Positions 1 to 5,374 of a DNA stretch of 10,076 nucleotides are shown here, piece after piece. Source of the stretch: an uncultured bacterium (GTDB lineage Bacteria > Bacillota > Clostridia > TANB77 > CAG-508); assembly GCA_905215845.1 (NCBI GenBank), contig CAJMRU010000021.1, positions 1 through 10,076 of the forward strand, in the 5' to 3' direction. Position numbers and translations under genes: made by a program. The notes under the pieces were generated by a model, which was not told the origin of the DNA, did not search any database, and saw only the letters and a program-made list of their open reading frames with translations. The stretch's first letter is position 1. The number at the start of each line of letters is the position of its first letter.

Positions 1-531
1 CCTCCGGATACTCCCATTACCGCGGACCGTCTGAAACAGGAATTCGGAAAGCCGATGGATGAGATCGCCGCAAACCTCTTTCCGACTCTGTCAGAATCTC
101 AGCGCGCTCTTGTGATGGAGTCCTGCTGTGAATACGAAGAATTTTATCTGGAAAATGCCAGAGAACCGCTTCTGTTCGACGGCGTGAAAGAGACGATCTT
201 AACACTGTCACAGAATTATGCTGTCTGCATTGTCTCCAACTGTCAGAAAGGATATATTGAACTCTTTCTGAAAAAGACCGGACTGGAGAACGCCATCACC
301 GACTTCGAATGTTTCGGAAATACCGGGCTTTCTAAAGGCGAAAACATTCGTCTTCTGATGGAACGCGCTCAGATCACAGATGCTGTTTATGTGGGGGATA
401 CGAAGGGGGATGCCGATGCCTGCACCTTTGCCGGAATTCCGTTTATTTTTGCAGAATACGGATTCGGTTCTCCCACTCATTATGCTCACAAAATCACGCG
501 TTTTCCAGAATTACTGGAATATCCCTTTTAA
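1..531 (+). CDS. HAD-family hydrolase, 5'-truncated by window edge
   Basis: This reading frame is open from base 1 to a TAA at 529-531, giving 176 visible residues. The ATG at 55 is internal, because the frame continues upstream without a stop. Three of the four haloacid dehalogenase (HAD) motifs are visible: motif II Ser in CIVSNC (about residue 79), motif III Lys in LSKGEN (about 112), and motif IV in VGDTKGDADA (about 131-140), whose acidic residues bind Mg2+. Motif I, with the nucleophilic Asp, would lie in the missing N-terminus, as would the start of the helical cap. The family is cytosolic phosphatases and phosphoglycolate phosphatase-like enzymes; the substrate cannot be told from this part. 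Codon use is GC-balanced, unlike everything after about 1360. A strong terminator follows at once. Family call is secure, substrate is not. Confidence 0.88.
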   Translation, partial: PPDTPITADRLKQEFGKPMDEIAANLFPTLSESQRALVMESCCEYEEFYLENAREPLLFDGVKETILTLSQNYAVCIVSNCQKGYIELFLKKTGLENAITDFECFGNTGLSKGENIRLLMERAQITDAVYVGDTKGDADACTFAGIPFIFAEYGFGSPTHYAHKITRFPELLEYPF

Positions 532-566
532 AAAAGTATCGGAGCACTGTCCGCTCCGATACTTTT
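532..566. terminator. Bidirectional Rho-independent terminator
   Basis: A perfect 10-bp GC-containing stem (GTATCGGAGC at 536-545 with GCTCCGATAC at 553-562) has a 7-base loop. It is extended by AAAA/TTTT, so a T-run follows the stem on both strands. It sits between the convergent stops of the HAD gene (531) and the Dabb gene (570) and can serve both. Confidence 0.92.
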
Positions 567-569
567 CTT

Positions 570-872
570 CTAGTCCTGATAATCCAGACATGCACGCTCT
601 GTCACAAACGGACGCACATATGTATCCGCTACTTTGACATGCTCCGGATGTGCAGAATACGCTTTGATATCTTCCGCTTTTTCAAACGTTGTCACAAGCG
701 CCATATCATGAGTACTTGACGCAAATGGTTCACTTACAAACGATACACTTAAAAGTCCCGGTACCTTTCCAATCAGACTGCTCAGATTCGCTTCCATATC
801 TTTTTTGAGGTCTGCTTTTCTCTCCTCTTCGATTTCCGGTTTGAACTTCCACATTACAATATGATGTACCAT
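570..872 (-). CDS. Dabb-family (stress-responsive alpha/beta barrel) protein
   Basis: The predicted protein has 100 residues. It begins MVHHIVMWKFKPE, and its middle runs through VPGLLSVSF and HDMALVTTFEKAEDIKAY to HPEHVKVADTYVRPFV. This order, with HxV-x-FK near the N-terminus, a central G-L, and a Y..HP.H..V block, is characteristic of the Dabb domain, a small ferredoxin-like dimeric barrel; the length is normal for a single-domain member. Some relatives are enzymes and many have no known function, so no reaction is assigned. The start is ATG at 872, preceded by a near-perfect AAAGGAGG. It lies 33 bases downstream of the lipoprotein gene on the same strand, so the two are probably co-transcribed, ending at the terminator at 532-566. 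Confidence 0.9.
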   Translation of the reverse strand: MVHHIVMWKFKPEIEEERKADLKKDMEANLSSLIGKVPGLLSVSFVSEPFASSTHDMALVTTFEKAEDIKAYSAHPEHVKVADTYVRPFVTERACLDYQD

Positions 873-905
873 ACTGTCGCCTCCTTTCCCTTTTGGGCAA
901 TTCTC

Positions 906-1355
906 TTACATCGTAAAGCTGACCAGATTCATATCCTCGTCATACGCAAGACTGTAATTGACATTGCCTTCTTCATATTTTACCACAATAATGACTCCGC
1001 CGTACTTTTTATTATCTTTTATCTGCCCTAAATACGTACATTTTCCAAACTCTTTGAATTCTCCCTGTTTCTCCAGGATTTTCAAATAGGAATCGTACGA
1101 TTCTTCTGTCAGACTGCTCTGCAGATCCTTGGCAAACCTGCTTTTCCAGCTCTCATAATCTTCGGACTGCGCGATCTCAATATCTTCCATTGCCTGCTCT
1201 TTTACCGTCTCCTTGTCAAACCCTTCCGGCAGTTCTTTCAGGATCTCTCCTTGTTCATTTCCTCCGCTTCCCAGAGAGCTACATCCCATCAGACTTCCTA
1301 CTGCCATCACGAAAACGCCGAATCCCACTGCCAGTTTTTTCATATTCTTTTTCAT
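906..1355 (-). CDS. Small lipoprotein, DUF3887-like
   Basis: The predicted precursor has 149 residues. Residues 1-25 form a lipoprotein signal peptide: MKKNMKK, a hydrophobic stretch, and a lipobox ending LMGC, with Cys at about residue 25. Mature protein would be lipid-anchored on the outer face of the membrane. After a Gly/Ser linker comes an acidic helical region (KETVKEQAMEDIEIAQSEDYES) and then a beta-rich end with LGQIKDNKKYGGVIIVVKYEEGNVNYSLAYD. This resembles DUF3887-type lipoproteins common in Lachnospiraceae; that assignment is from memory of the pattern. Function is unknown. The start is ATG at 1355 behind AGGGGA. Its base composition matches genes to its left, not those to its right. 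Its ribosome-binding site overlaps the end of the AT-rich gene upstream, so its natural upstream context is uncertain. Confidence 0.8.
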   Translation of the reverse strand: MKKNMKKLAVGFGVFVMAVGSLMGCSSLGSGGNEQGEILKELPEGFDKETVKEQAMEDIEIAQSEDYESWKSRFAKDLQSSLTEESYDSYLKILEKQGEFKEFGKCTYLGQIKDNKKYGGVIIVVKYEEGNVNYSLAYDEDMNLVSFTM

Positions 1356-1356
1356 T

Positions 1357-1995
1357 TTATTCCCCTACTTTTCTGTATACAGTATCATATATTTTGCCAT
1401 CATATACATACAAATTCACAGTTTGTTCTGATACACCATCTTTTAATAGAATTTTATATGTTATTACATTACCTTTTCTTTCATATTTTGTTTCTTTTTT
1501 ACCATCAATTATCAAACTTCCATCTTCTTTAAATTCATACTTGGTATATTTTGAACTTATAATAGCATTAAAGGTTTTAGAATTAGGTACTGCTCCATCA
1601 TAATCACTACTCAAATCTATTAAATAATTTCCATCTTTTACAAGTTCATCTCCATATAAACCTCCTAGTGATTTTGATATATATTCATCTAAGTTGCTGC
1701 CATTTATATTTTCAAAAATGATTTTATTACCTTTTTGTTTATATTCTCCTTCTTCTTCTCCAAAAGATGAACTAGTAGAACTACTTTTTCCTGTTTTATA
1801 TAAACCACTTTTAGATATTAAATTACTTGGTATAAATTCTATTGTAGTAACTATTGTATCTGAAAAAATTGATTTATATTTTCCATTTACCATTTTTTGA
1901 TTATTGATTACTAAAAATATAATGATTATAAATACAATAACTAATGCACCAATTATCAGTATTTTTTTTATCTTTCTTGTTCTATTTTTTTTCAT
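1357..1995 (-). CDS. Membrane-anchored protein of unknown function (operon gene 3)
   Basis: The predicted protein has 212 residues. A basic N-terminus (MKKNRTRKIKK) is followed by one hydrophobic segment at about residues 12-30 with no lipobox Cys, which fits a signal anchor with the rest outside the cell. The exposed part is rich in Ser, Gly, Lys and Tyr. It has repeated short Y-x-F/Y strands such as KYTKYEFKEDGSLIIDGK and TKYERKGNVITYKI near the C-terminus, a pattern common in beta-sandwich exported proteins of Firmicutes. I do not recognise a named family. The start is ATG at 1995 with GAGGTAAAT just upstream, 16 bases after the preceding gene's stop, so it is in an operon. The TAA at 1357-1359 lies one base from the ATG of the GC-rich lipoprotein gene. 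No terminator separates them, and composition changes right there. Confidence 0.78.
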   Translation of the reverse strand: MKKNRTRKIKKILIIGALVIVFIIIIFLVINNQKMVNGKYKSIFSDTIVTTIEFIPSNLISKSGLYKTGKSSSTSSSFGEEEGEYKQKGNKIIFENINGSNLDEYISKSLGGLYGDELVKDGNYLIDLSSDYDGAVPNSKTFNAIISSKYTKYEFKEDGSLIIDGKKETKYERKGNVITYKILLKDGVSEQTVNLYVYDGKIYDTVYRKVGE

Positions 1996-2011
1996 ATTTA
2001 CCTCGTTATTT

Positions 2012-2650
2012 TTATCTTACATTATACACATAAGTATTTCTATTAGCTACAATTGTAGCTTTTAGTGGTTTTCCATCTGTCTCAATTTCTTTTGGAACTT
2101 CCACAACAAATCTATATTTTAGGCTTTTTAATGGTTCTATATAGTATAAATTAGGAAAACTTTCTAATTCATTTCCACTTGCATCTTCTGTTACTAATGA
2201 ACAATTATATTCATAATTATTATCATATTTTAATTTTACAGATAATAAACTATCTTGTTTTACAGCTGAAGTATTTAAATTTTTAACATTCATTGTTAGT
2301 TCAAAATATTTTTGACTGTCGTCTTTTCCTTGTAAGTATCTATAATACCCTGTTGGATTAGATGGTATAATATCTTTAGAAAAAGATGTCCCTGTTATAT
2401 TAAATTCGCAAAAATTATCTATTGTTATTTTATCTTCTAAAGTTATTTCTGTTTCTTTTGGTTTGTTGTTATTATCAACCTTTGATATACTGCCATCTCC
2501 ATTTTTTTCTTCTCCTACACTAGATATTGTACTTTGTGTATTATTTGAATTTTTTGTATTCACATAAACAATAGCTCCAATTATTATAGCCACAATCACA
2601 ACTATAACTATTCCTATTATTACCTTATTTTTGTTTTCTTTCTTTTCCAT
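2012..2650 (-). CDS. Membrane-anchored protein with DUF4352-like exported domain (operon gene 2)
   Basis: The predicted protein has 212 residues. A charged N-terminus (MEKKENKNK) precedes a strong transmembrane segment at about residues 10-30, very rich in Ile and Val. A low-complexity Ser/Asn/Gly/Lys linker follows to about residue 65, then a globular beta-rich domain. The element YFELTMNVKNLNTSAVKQDS, followed by LLSVKLKYDNNYEY and a closing SLKYRFVVEVPKEI, resembles the immunoglobulin-like DUF4352 fold of exported Firmicutes proteins. That is fold-level inference only; the function is unknown. The start is ATG at 2650 preceded by a TAGGGGGG ribosome-binding site that overlaps the stop of the upstream gene. 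The 9-base gap implies tight co-expression with the two-helix protein at 2660-2956. Confidence 0.8.
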   Translation of the reverse strand: MEKKENKNKVIIGIVIVVIVAIIIGAIVYVNTKNSNNTQSTISSVGEEKNGDGSISKVDNNNKPKETEITLEDKITIDNFCEFNITGTSFSKDIIPSNPTGYYRYLQGKDDSQKYFELTMNVKNLNTSAVKQDSLLSVKLKYDNNYEYNCSLVTEDASGNELESFPNLYYIEPLKSLKYRFVVEVPKEIETDGKPLKATIVANRNTYVYNVR

Positions 2651-2659
2651 AATACCCCC

Positions 2660-2956
2660 CTATTTTTCTTTTTTCATTTCAATGTTTTTTTCTTTTATTC
2701 CTTCAATACCTAAAATAGTACTTGCTATCAATAAGCATCCACCTAATGAAACATATCCACTAAAATAACTTGCATTAATTATATAATTATAAGCATCTCC
2801 ACCAACATAAGCATTTTGGCTAGAGCTTGGATATTTTTCACTATTATGATAATTCAACATTTTGTCAAATCCCATACCGATACAAAAAATACTTAAAATT
2901 AATAATATACTCGAAACAATTATACATGCTCGACATTTTTCATTTTTATTTTTCAT
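2660..2956 (-). CDS. Small two-helix membrane protein with YVGGDAYNYIIN motif (operon gene 1)
   Basis: The predicted protein has 98 residues from the ATG at 2956, which lies 8 bases after a perfect AGGAGG. A longer frame from GTG at 2965 would overlap that ribosome-binding site and is less likely. Two hydrophobic segments (about residues 9-28 and 64-83) flank a roughly 35-residue loop containing NSEKYPSSSQNAYVGGDAYN and then YIINASYFSGY. From memory, this NAYVGGDAYNYIIN-type loop recurs in short membrane proteins of gut Firmicutes, sometimes behind zinc-ribbon domains, with no known function. It is the first gene of the minus-strand operon, divergent from the RHH regulator gene at 3069. Identity as a real gene is well supported; function is open. 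Confidence 0.8.
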   Translation of the reverse strand: MKNKNEKCRACIIVSSILLILSIFCIGMGFDKMLNYHNSEKYPSSSQNAYVGGDAYNYIINASYFSGYVSLGGCLLIASTILGIEGIKEKNIEMKKEK

Positions 2957-2972
2957 CTCATCCACCTCCTTA

Positions 2973-3048
2973 TTTTACTACACTATATCACAAATTTTTA
3001 CTTTTGTACACATTTTAGTACACTTATTTAAAATTATTTTTTGTACAT
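2973..3048. repeat. Repeated TTTT-(N)-GTACA motifs, candidate operator array
   Basis: The 112-base space between the divergent starts at 2956 and 3069 contains TTTTGTACAC (3002-3011), TTTTAGTACAC (3013-3023) and TTTTTTGTACAT (3037-3048), with a weaker TTTTACTACAC (2973-2983). The core TGTACA is a palindrome at 3005-3010 and 3042-3047. Closely spaced short repeats next to an RHH gene fit how such proteins bind, as side-by-side dimers on tandem or inverted half-sites. The operator role is inference. Confidence 0.45.
2982..3010 (-). promoter_or_regulatory. Predicted sigma-A promoter of the three-gene membrane operon
   Basis: Read on the minus strand, a -35 element TGTACA (3005-3010) is followed by a 17-base spacer and -10 TATAGT (2982-2987). 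The spacing to the operon's ribosome-binding site is suitable. The -35 box coincides with one of the repeated GTACA motifs, so a protein bound there would block transcription. The -35 matches the consensus only in part. Confidence 0.5.
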
Positions 3049-3068
3049 AATAATAAAAGGTGATAAAA

Positions 3069-3248
3069 ATGAAAAAATTAAAAATAGAAAAAGCAAAAAA
3101 AGGTAATGATACTATTACAAGAACTATAAGAATAAGTGGAAAAACCTTTGATAAAATAAATGAATTAGCCGAAAAAAATGAATTAAGTTTTAATAGTGTT
3201 ATTAATCAAATTATTGAATATGGTTTAAAAAATTTAGAAGAAAATTAG
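3069..3248 (+). CDS. Small ribbon-helix-helix (Arc/CopG-type) DNA-binding protein
   Basis: The predicted protein has 59 residues from the ATG at 3069. A frame beginning at GTG 3060 would overlap the AAAGGTGAT ribosome-binding site and is less likely. After a Lys-rich N-terminus comes the strand TITRTIRISGKTFDKINELA, then a helix, a short turn (EKNELSFNSVINQII) and a second helix to EYGLKN. This beta-strand, helix, helix order is the ribbon-helix-helix fold of Arc, MetJ and CopG: the strand enters the DNA major groove as a dimer, and SFNSVINQIIEYGL forms the second helix. It is probably a transcriptional repressor controlling its own gene and the divergent membrane operon, given the repeated motifs between them. 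It could instead be an orphan antitoxin, but no toxin-sized gene lies within its transcript before the dinJ promoter. Confidence 0.75.
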   Translation: MKKLKIEKAKKGNDTITRTIRISGKTFDKINELAEKNELSFNSVINQIIEYGLKNLEEN

Positions 3249-3256
3249 ATTTTGTA

Positions 3257-3285
3257 TTGTTTTTGTGTATAAATCGTGATACAAT
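3257..3285 (+). promoter_or_regulatory. Predicted promoter of the dinJ-yafQ pair, with flanking inverted repeat
   Basis: A -35 TTGTTT (3257-3262) lies 17 bases before an extended -10, TG at 3277-3278 followed by TACAAT (3280-3285). The inverted pair TTGTAT (3252-3257) and ATACAA (3279-3284) brackets the promoter; it could be the site where antitoxin or toxin-antitoxin complex represses the operon, as is usual for this class. The repeat role is inference. Confidence 0.5.
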
Positions 3286-3315
3286 AAATATAATAATACT
3301 ATGGAGGTGATTAAA

Positions 3316-3585
3316 ATGGCTAAAACTGATACTTTGCATATTAGAGTTGAACCATCTGTAAAAATGAAAGCCGAGGAAACTTTAAACGATTTAGGATTAT
3401 CAATTACTGAAGCAGTTAATGTATTTTTAAATCAAGTCATTTTACACGATGGTATTCCTTTTAAAATTGAAAAACCAAGATATAATAAGGAAACTATTCA
3501 AGCAATGGAAGATGTTAAAAATGGAAAAAATTTAAGTAAAGCTTTTGATAGTGTAGATGAAATGTTTGAGGAGTTGGATAAATAG
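3316..3585 (+). CDS. dinJ: DinJ/RelB-family antitoxin
   Basis: The predicted protein has 89 residues. The ATG at 3316 sits 5 bases after GGAGGTGA (3303-3310); the ATG at 3301 overlaps that site and is rejected. The N-terminal half is a ribbon-helix-helix DNA-binding domain: strand TLHIRVEPSVK, then helices around AEETLNDLGLSITEAVNVFL. The C-terminal half (IPFKIEKPRYNKETIQAMED, then SVDEMFEELDK) is the part that in this family wraps and neutralises the toxin. Family role: binds the YafQ-type endoribonuclease and represses its own operon. The stop TAG shares its last base with the GTG start of the toxin gene, the usual translational coupling. With the toxin frame broken, this antitoxin may be a remnant or may still counter related toxins elsewhere. 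Confidence 0.9.
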   Translation: MAKTDTLHIRVEPSVKMKAEETLNDLGLSITEAVNVFLNQVILHDGIPFKIEKPRYNKETIQAMEDVKNGKNLSKAFDSVDEMFEELDK

Positions 3586-3858
3586 TGCTAAAAATAAAAT
3601 ATTCTAATCAATTTAAAAAAGACTATAAATTAATAAAGAAAAGAGGCTATAATCTCAATTTATTAAAACAAGTTATTCAATTAATTGCAGAAGAAAAGCC
3701 TCTTCCACAGAAATATAAGGAACACTATCTTACTGGAAATTATAAACGGTTTCAGAGAATGTCATATCCAACCTGATTGGCTTTTAATTTATAAAATTGA
3801 AAATGATGAATTAACTTTAACAGTATCAAGAACTGGTACTCACTCAGATTTATTTTAA
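3585..3858 (+). pseudogene. yafQ: YafQ-type mRNA interferase toxin, frameshifted by one extra base
   Basis: Translation starts at GTG 3585 and reads MLKIKYSNQFKKDYKLIKKR through YKEHYLTGNYK, then goes out of frame and stops at 3776. Skipping the C at 3747 restores KGFRECHIQPDWLLIYKIEN and continues to RTGTHSDLF, ending at TAA 3856-3858. The repaired protein is 90 residues, the normal size for YafQ. In E. coli YafQ the active-site residues include H50, H63, D67 and H87. Here the first equivalent (His in YKEH) lies before the shift, while the His and Asp of CHIQPDW and the Arg and His of RTGTH lie after it. The truncated 63-residue product would lack most of the catalytic site and should be inactive. 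The break is outside any homopolymer, so a real mutation is plausible, though a sequencing or assembly error is possible. Confidence 0.85.
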
Positions 3859-3884
3859 AAGATACACTTTATAGTGTACCTTTT
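3857..3884. terminator. Bidirectional terminator between toxin remnant and small unknown gene
   Basis: Stem AAAAG, one A/C mismatch, then TACACT (3863-3868) pairs with AGTGTA (3873-3878) and CTTTT across a TTAT loop. On the minus strand the mismatch becomes a G-U pair. T-runs follow on both strands. It begins inside the toxin stop codon and overlaps the last codons of the convergent gene at 3869, so it can end both transcripts. The stem is AT-rich, so strength is uncertain. Confidence 0.65.
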
Positions 3885-4165
3885 CTTTTTATTACTGATA
3901 TTTTTAAATCTTGACTATTATCTAAATAAATTTTTAATATCTCACTATTTTGTTCATAGATTATCTTATATTGTGAAGCTATATCAATTTTTATACTATT
4001 CAATAAATCTAAAATATATAGTATTCCATTCTTATGATTATAACTACAACTTGCTTTTATAAAATTAAACTTTCCTTGTACAATTCCTTCTAATTCGACT
4101 AACACATTATTTGAGTTAAAATTATTTCTAATTATTTTATTTATTTCTTTTTCTGTTATACTCAT
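3869..4165 (-). CDS. Small protein of unknown function, coupled to the recombinase
   Basis: The predicted protein has 98 residues from the ATG at 4165 (MSITEKEINKII). An upstream GTG at 4174 is part of the ribosome-binding site AAAGGTGA (4171-4178) and is rejected. That ribosome-binding site overlaps the TAA of the recombinase gene, and only 11 bases separate the two genes, so they are almost certainly one transcript. The sequence starts with a short helix, then shows alternating hydrophobic strands (NNVLVELEGIVQGKFNFIKA, YILDLLNSIKIDI, EILKIYLDNS, LKISVIKRK). There is no signal peptide or membrane segment. I recognise no domain; it lacks the basic winged-helix look of typical excisionases. 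A role as a recombination accessory factor would be inference from position alone. Confidence 0.65.
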   Translation of the reverse strand: MSITEKEINKIIRNNFNSNNVLVELEGIVQGKFNFIKASCSYNHKNGILYILDLLNSIKIDIASQYKIIYEQNSEILKIYLDNSQDLKISVIKRKGTL

Positions 4166-4176
4166 ATATATCACCT

Positions 4177-5160
4177 TTACCCTCTCTTCAAATTAGCCAA
4201 AGGTGAATATCTTTGATAATTCACTCTTAAATCATTTTCATCTAAATCTAAATAAGCCTCTTCTGTTACTTTTACAGAAGAATGTCCTAATATTCTTGAT
4301 AGTGTATAAATATCTCCGCCTTGCATTAAAAACCTTTTAGCAAAGTTATTTCTTAACATATGTGGATGGATTTCAGATAAGCCTATCCTTTCTCCATATT
4401 TTTTGAAATTTGTTTCATAGTTATTTACTTTCAATGATTTTCCTTTATTAGTGCAAAACACATATTTAGATTGTCTATATCTATCTTTATACTGTAACCA
4501 TCTTCTTAATTGTTTTAACATCTCTTGAGAAAAAAATACATATCTATCTTTCTTTCCTTTTGTATTTTCTGCTTTCAATAATATTGTCCTTTTGGAAAAA
4601 TCAATATTAGTTTCTTCTATCAACAAAGTTTCTCCTAATCTCATTCCTGTGTCAAAAATTAACTGAGCTACAATATAATCTCTATATTCATGAAATTTTG
4701 ACAAATCAAATACCCTTAATAATTTGTTAAAATTTATATCATCAATAAATCCAACTACTTTTCTAGCACATTTTATTTCTTTTATTCTTGCTACTGGATT
4801 AGTCATAATGTACCTATTTTCATATAGATAATTATAAAATACTTTAATATTTCTAATATAGTTATTAATTGTAGTTGTACTAATCTTTTTTCCATAGTCC
4901 TCTCTATTTTCTGGAAAATTAATAATCTTTGAATTCTGATTACTTACTACTGTATATTTTCCTCTTTCTTGTAAATATTTAATATATTCTCTAATGTGTA
5001 CTTCCTTTGTATCTCCTGCTGATTTTACTTTATAATTGTCTTTTAAATACTGTGCTAGTAATCTCAAAGTTTGTTCATAACTCCCTATTGTTTTTGTTGC
5101 TAAATTTCTACTTATGCAATAATCCATAAATTCATCTACATCATAATCAATTTGCTCCAT
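4177..5160 (-). CDS. Tyrosine recombinase/integrase (XerC/D-like)
   Basis: The predicted protein has 327 residues from ATG 5160, which follows AAGGAAGG by 10 bases; a TTG start at 5184 would add 8 residues across that site. The N-terminal SAM-like, core-binding domain (about 1-135) includes DEFMDYCISRNLATKTIGSY and the TTTINNYIRNIKVFYNYLYE helix. The catalytic domain carries the complete set: Arg in DTGMRLGE (about 174), Lys in NTKGKK (about 201), His and Arg in HPHMLR (about 267 and 270), His in LGHSS (about 293) and nucleophilic Tyr in EEAYLDL (about 303). It should therefore be active in site-specific strand exchange. The Asn after the HxxR box replaces the common LRHTFA pattern. It is more likely an integrase of a mobile element than the chromosome-dimer XerC/D, because of its setting beside a toxin-antitoxin remnant, a coupled small gene and repeats at the spo0A 3' end. 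Confidence 0.92.
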   Translation of the reverse strand: MEQIDYDVDEFMDYCISRNLATKTIGSYEQTLRLLAQYLKDNYKVKSAGDTKEVHIREYIKYLQERGKYTVVSNQNSKIINFPENREDYGKKISTTTINNYIRNIKVFYNYLYENRYIMTNPVARIKEIKCARKVVGFIDDINFNKLLRVFDLSKFHEYRDYIVAQLIFDTGMRLGETLLIEETNIDFSKRTILLKAENTKGKKDRYVFFSQEMLKQLRRWLQYKDRYRQSKYVFCTNKGKSLKVNNYETNFKKYGERIGLSEIHPHMLRNNFAKRFLMQGGDIYTLSRILGHSSVKVTEEAYLDLDENDLRVNYQRYSPLANLKRG

Positions 5161-5187
5161 AACAAAAAAACCTTCCTTCTTCAAAAA

Positions 5188-5215
5188 TTCATGTTATAAA
5201 TATTCAAAACATGAA
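5188..5215. repeat. 8-bp inverted repeat upstream of the recombinase
   Basis: TTCATGTT (5188-5195) and AACATGAA (5208-5215) are perfect inverted copies separated by 12 bases, about 30 bases before the recombinase start. The region also holds weak promoter-like sequence on the minus strand. It may be an operator, an arm-type recombinase site, or chance in AT-rich DNA. Confidence 0.4.
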
Positions 5216-5323
5216 CCAATGAATAAGAAAAGTTTATTGGTTTTTGACTATTTCATTTATTGGTTTAGTAGCCGATTTTTTACTAAATCTATATGCATTT
5301 TCCTATCCTTTATAGGTTTAGTG
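5214..5323. repeat. Repeat-rich spacer between recombinase and spo0A, candidate att region
   Basis: The gene-free stretch 5161-5374 holds several interlocking repeats. TTTATTGGTTT occurs directly at 5233-5243 and 5256-5266, and its opposite AACCAAT is at 5214-5220. GGTTTAGTA (5262-5270) is inverted as TACTAAATC (5281-5289) across 10 bases, and occurs again directly as GGTTTAGTG (5315-5323). The middle copy can pair with either neighbour. Inverted arms of about 9 bases around a short spacer resemble a tyrosine-recombinase core site. They could also form alternative RNA hairpins behind spo0A. No poly-T tail follows a stem on the spo0A transcript, so a simple spo0A terminator is not evident. Confidence 0.4.
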
Positions 5324-5374
5324 GGTATTTTTTCCAAGCTTGTATCTTTTCTGCTTCTAAGGTTTGCTAAAATC

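Noticed and set aside
1190..1603. Plus-strand open frames across 1190-1603
   Set aside because: They are antisense to the lipoprotein and membrane genes, cross the composition break, and lack a ribosome-binding site; the minus-strand genes have signal sequences and good starts.
906..1995. Genuine translational coupling of the AT-rich membrane gene to the lipoprotein gene
   Set aside because: The 1-base spacing looks like coupling, but the composition break is at the same point, so I would not infer a functional link.
3301..3316. Longer dinJ start at ATG 3301
   Set aside because: It overlaps the GGAGGTGA ribosome-binding site, which is ideally placed for ATG 3316, and the family begins near MAKTDTLHIRV.
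3747..3776. Programmed frameshift making full-length YafQ
   Set aside because: There is no slippery run or stimulatory structure at 3744-3750, and YafQ is not known to use frameshifting; a simple one-base insertion explains it.
5280..5335. Rho-independent terminator for spo0A
   Set aside because: The possible 12-bp stem is followed by A-residues on the spo0A strand; the T-run is on the opposite strand, where no upstream gene is transcribed.
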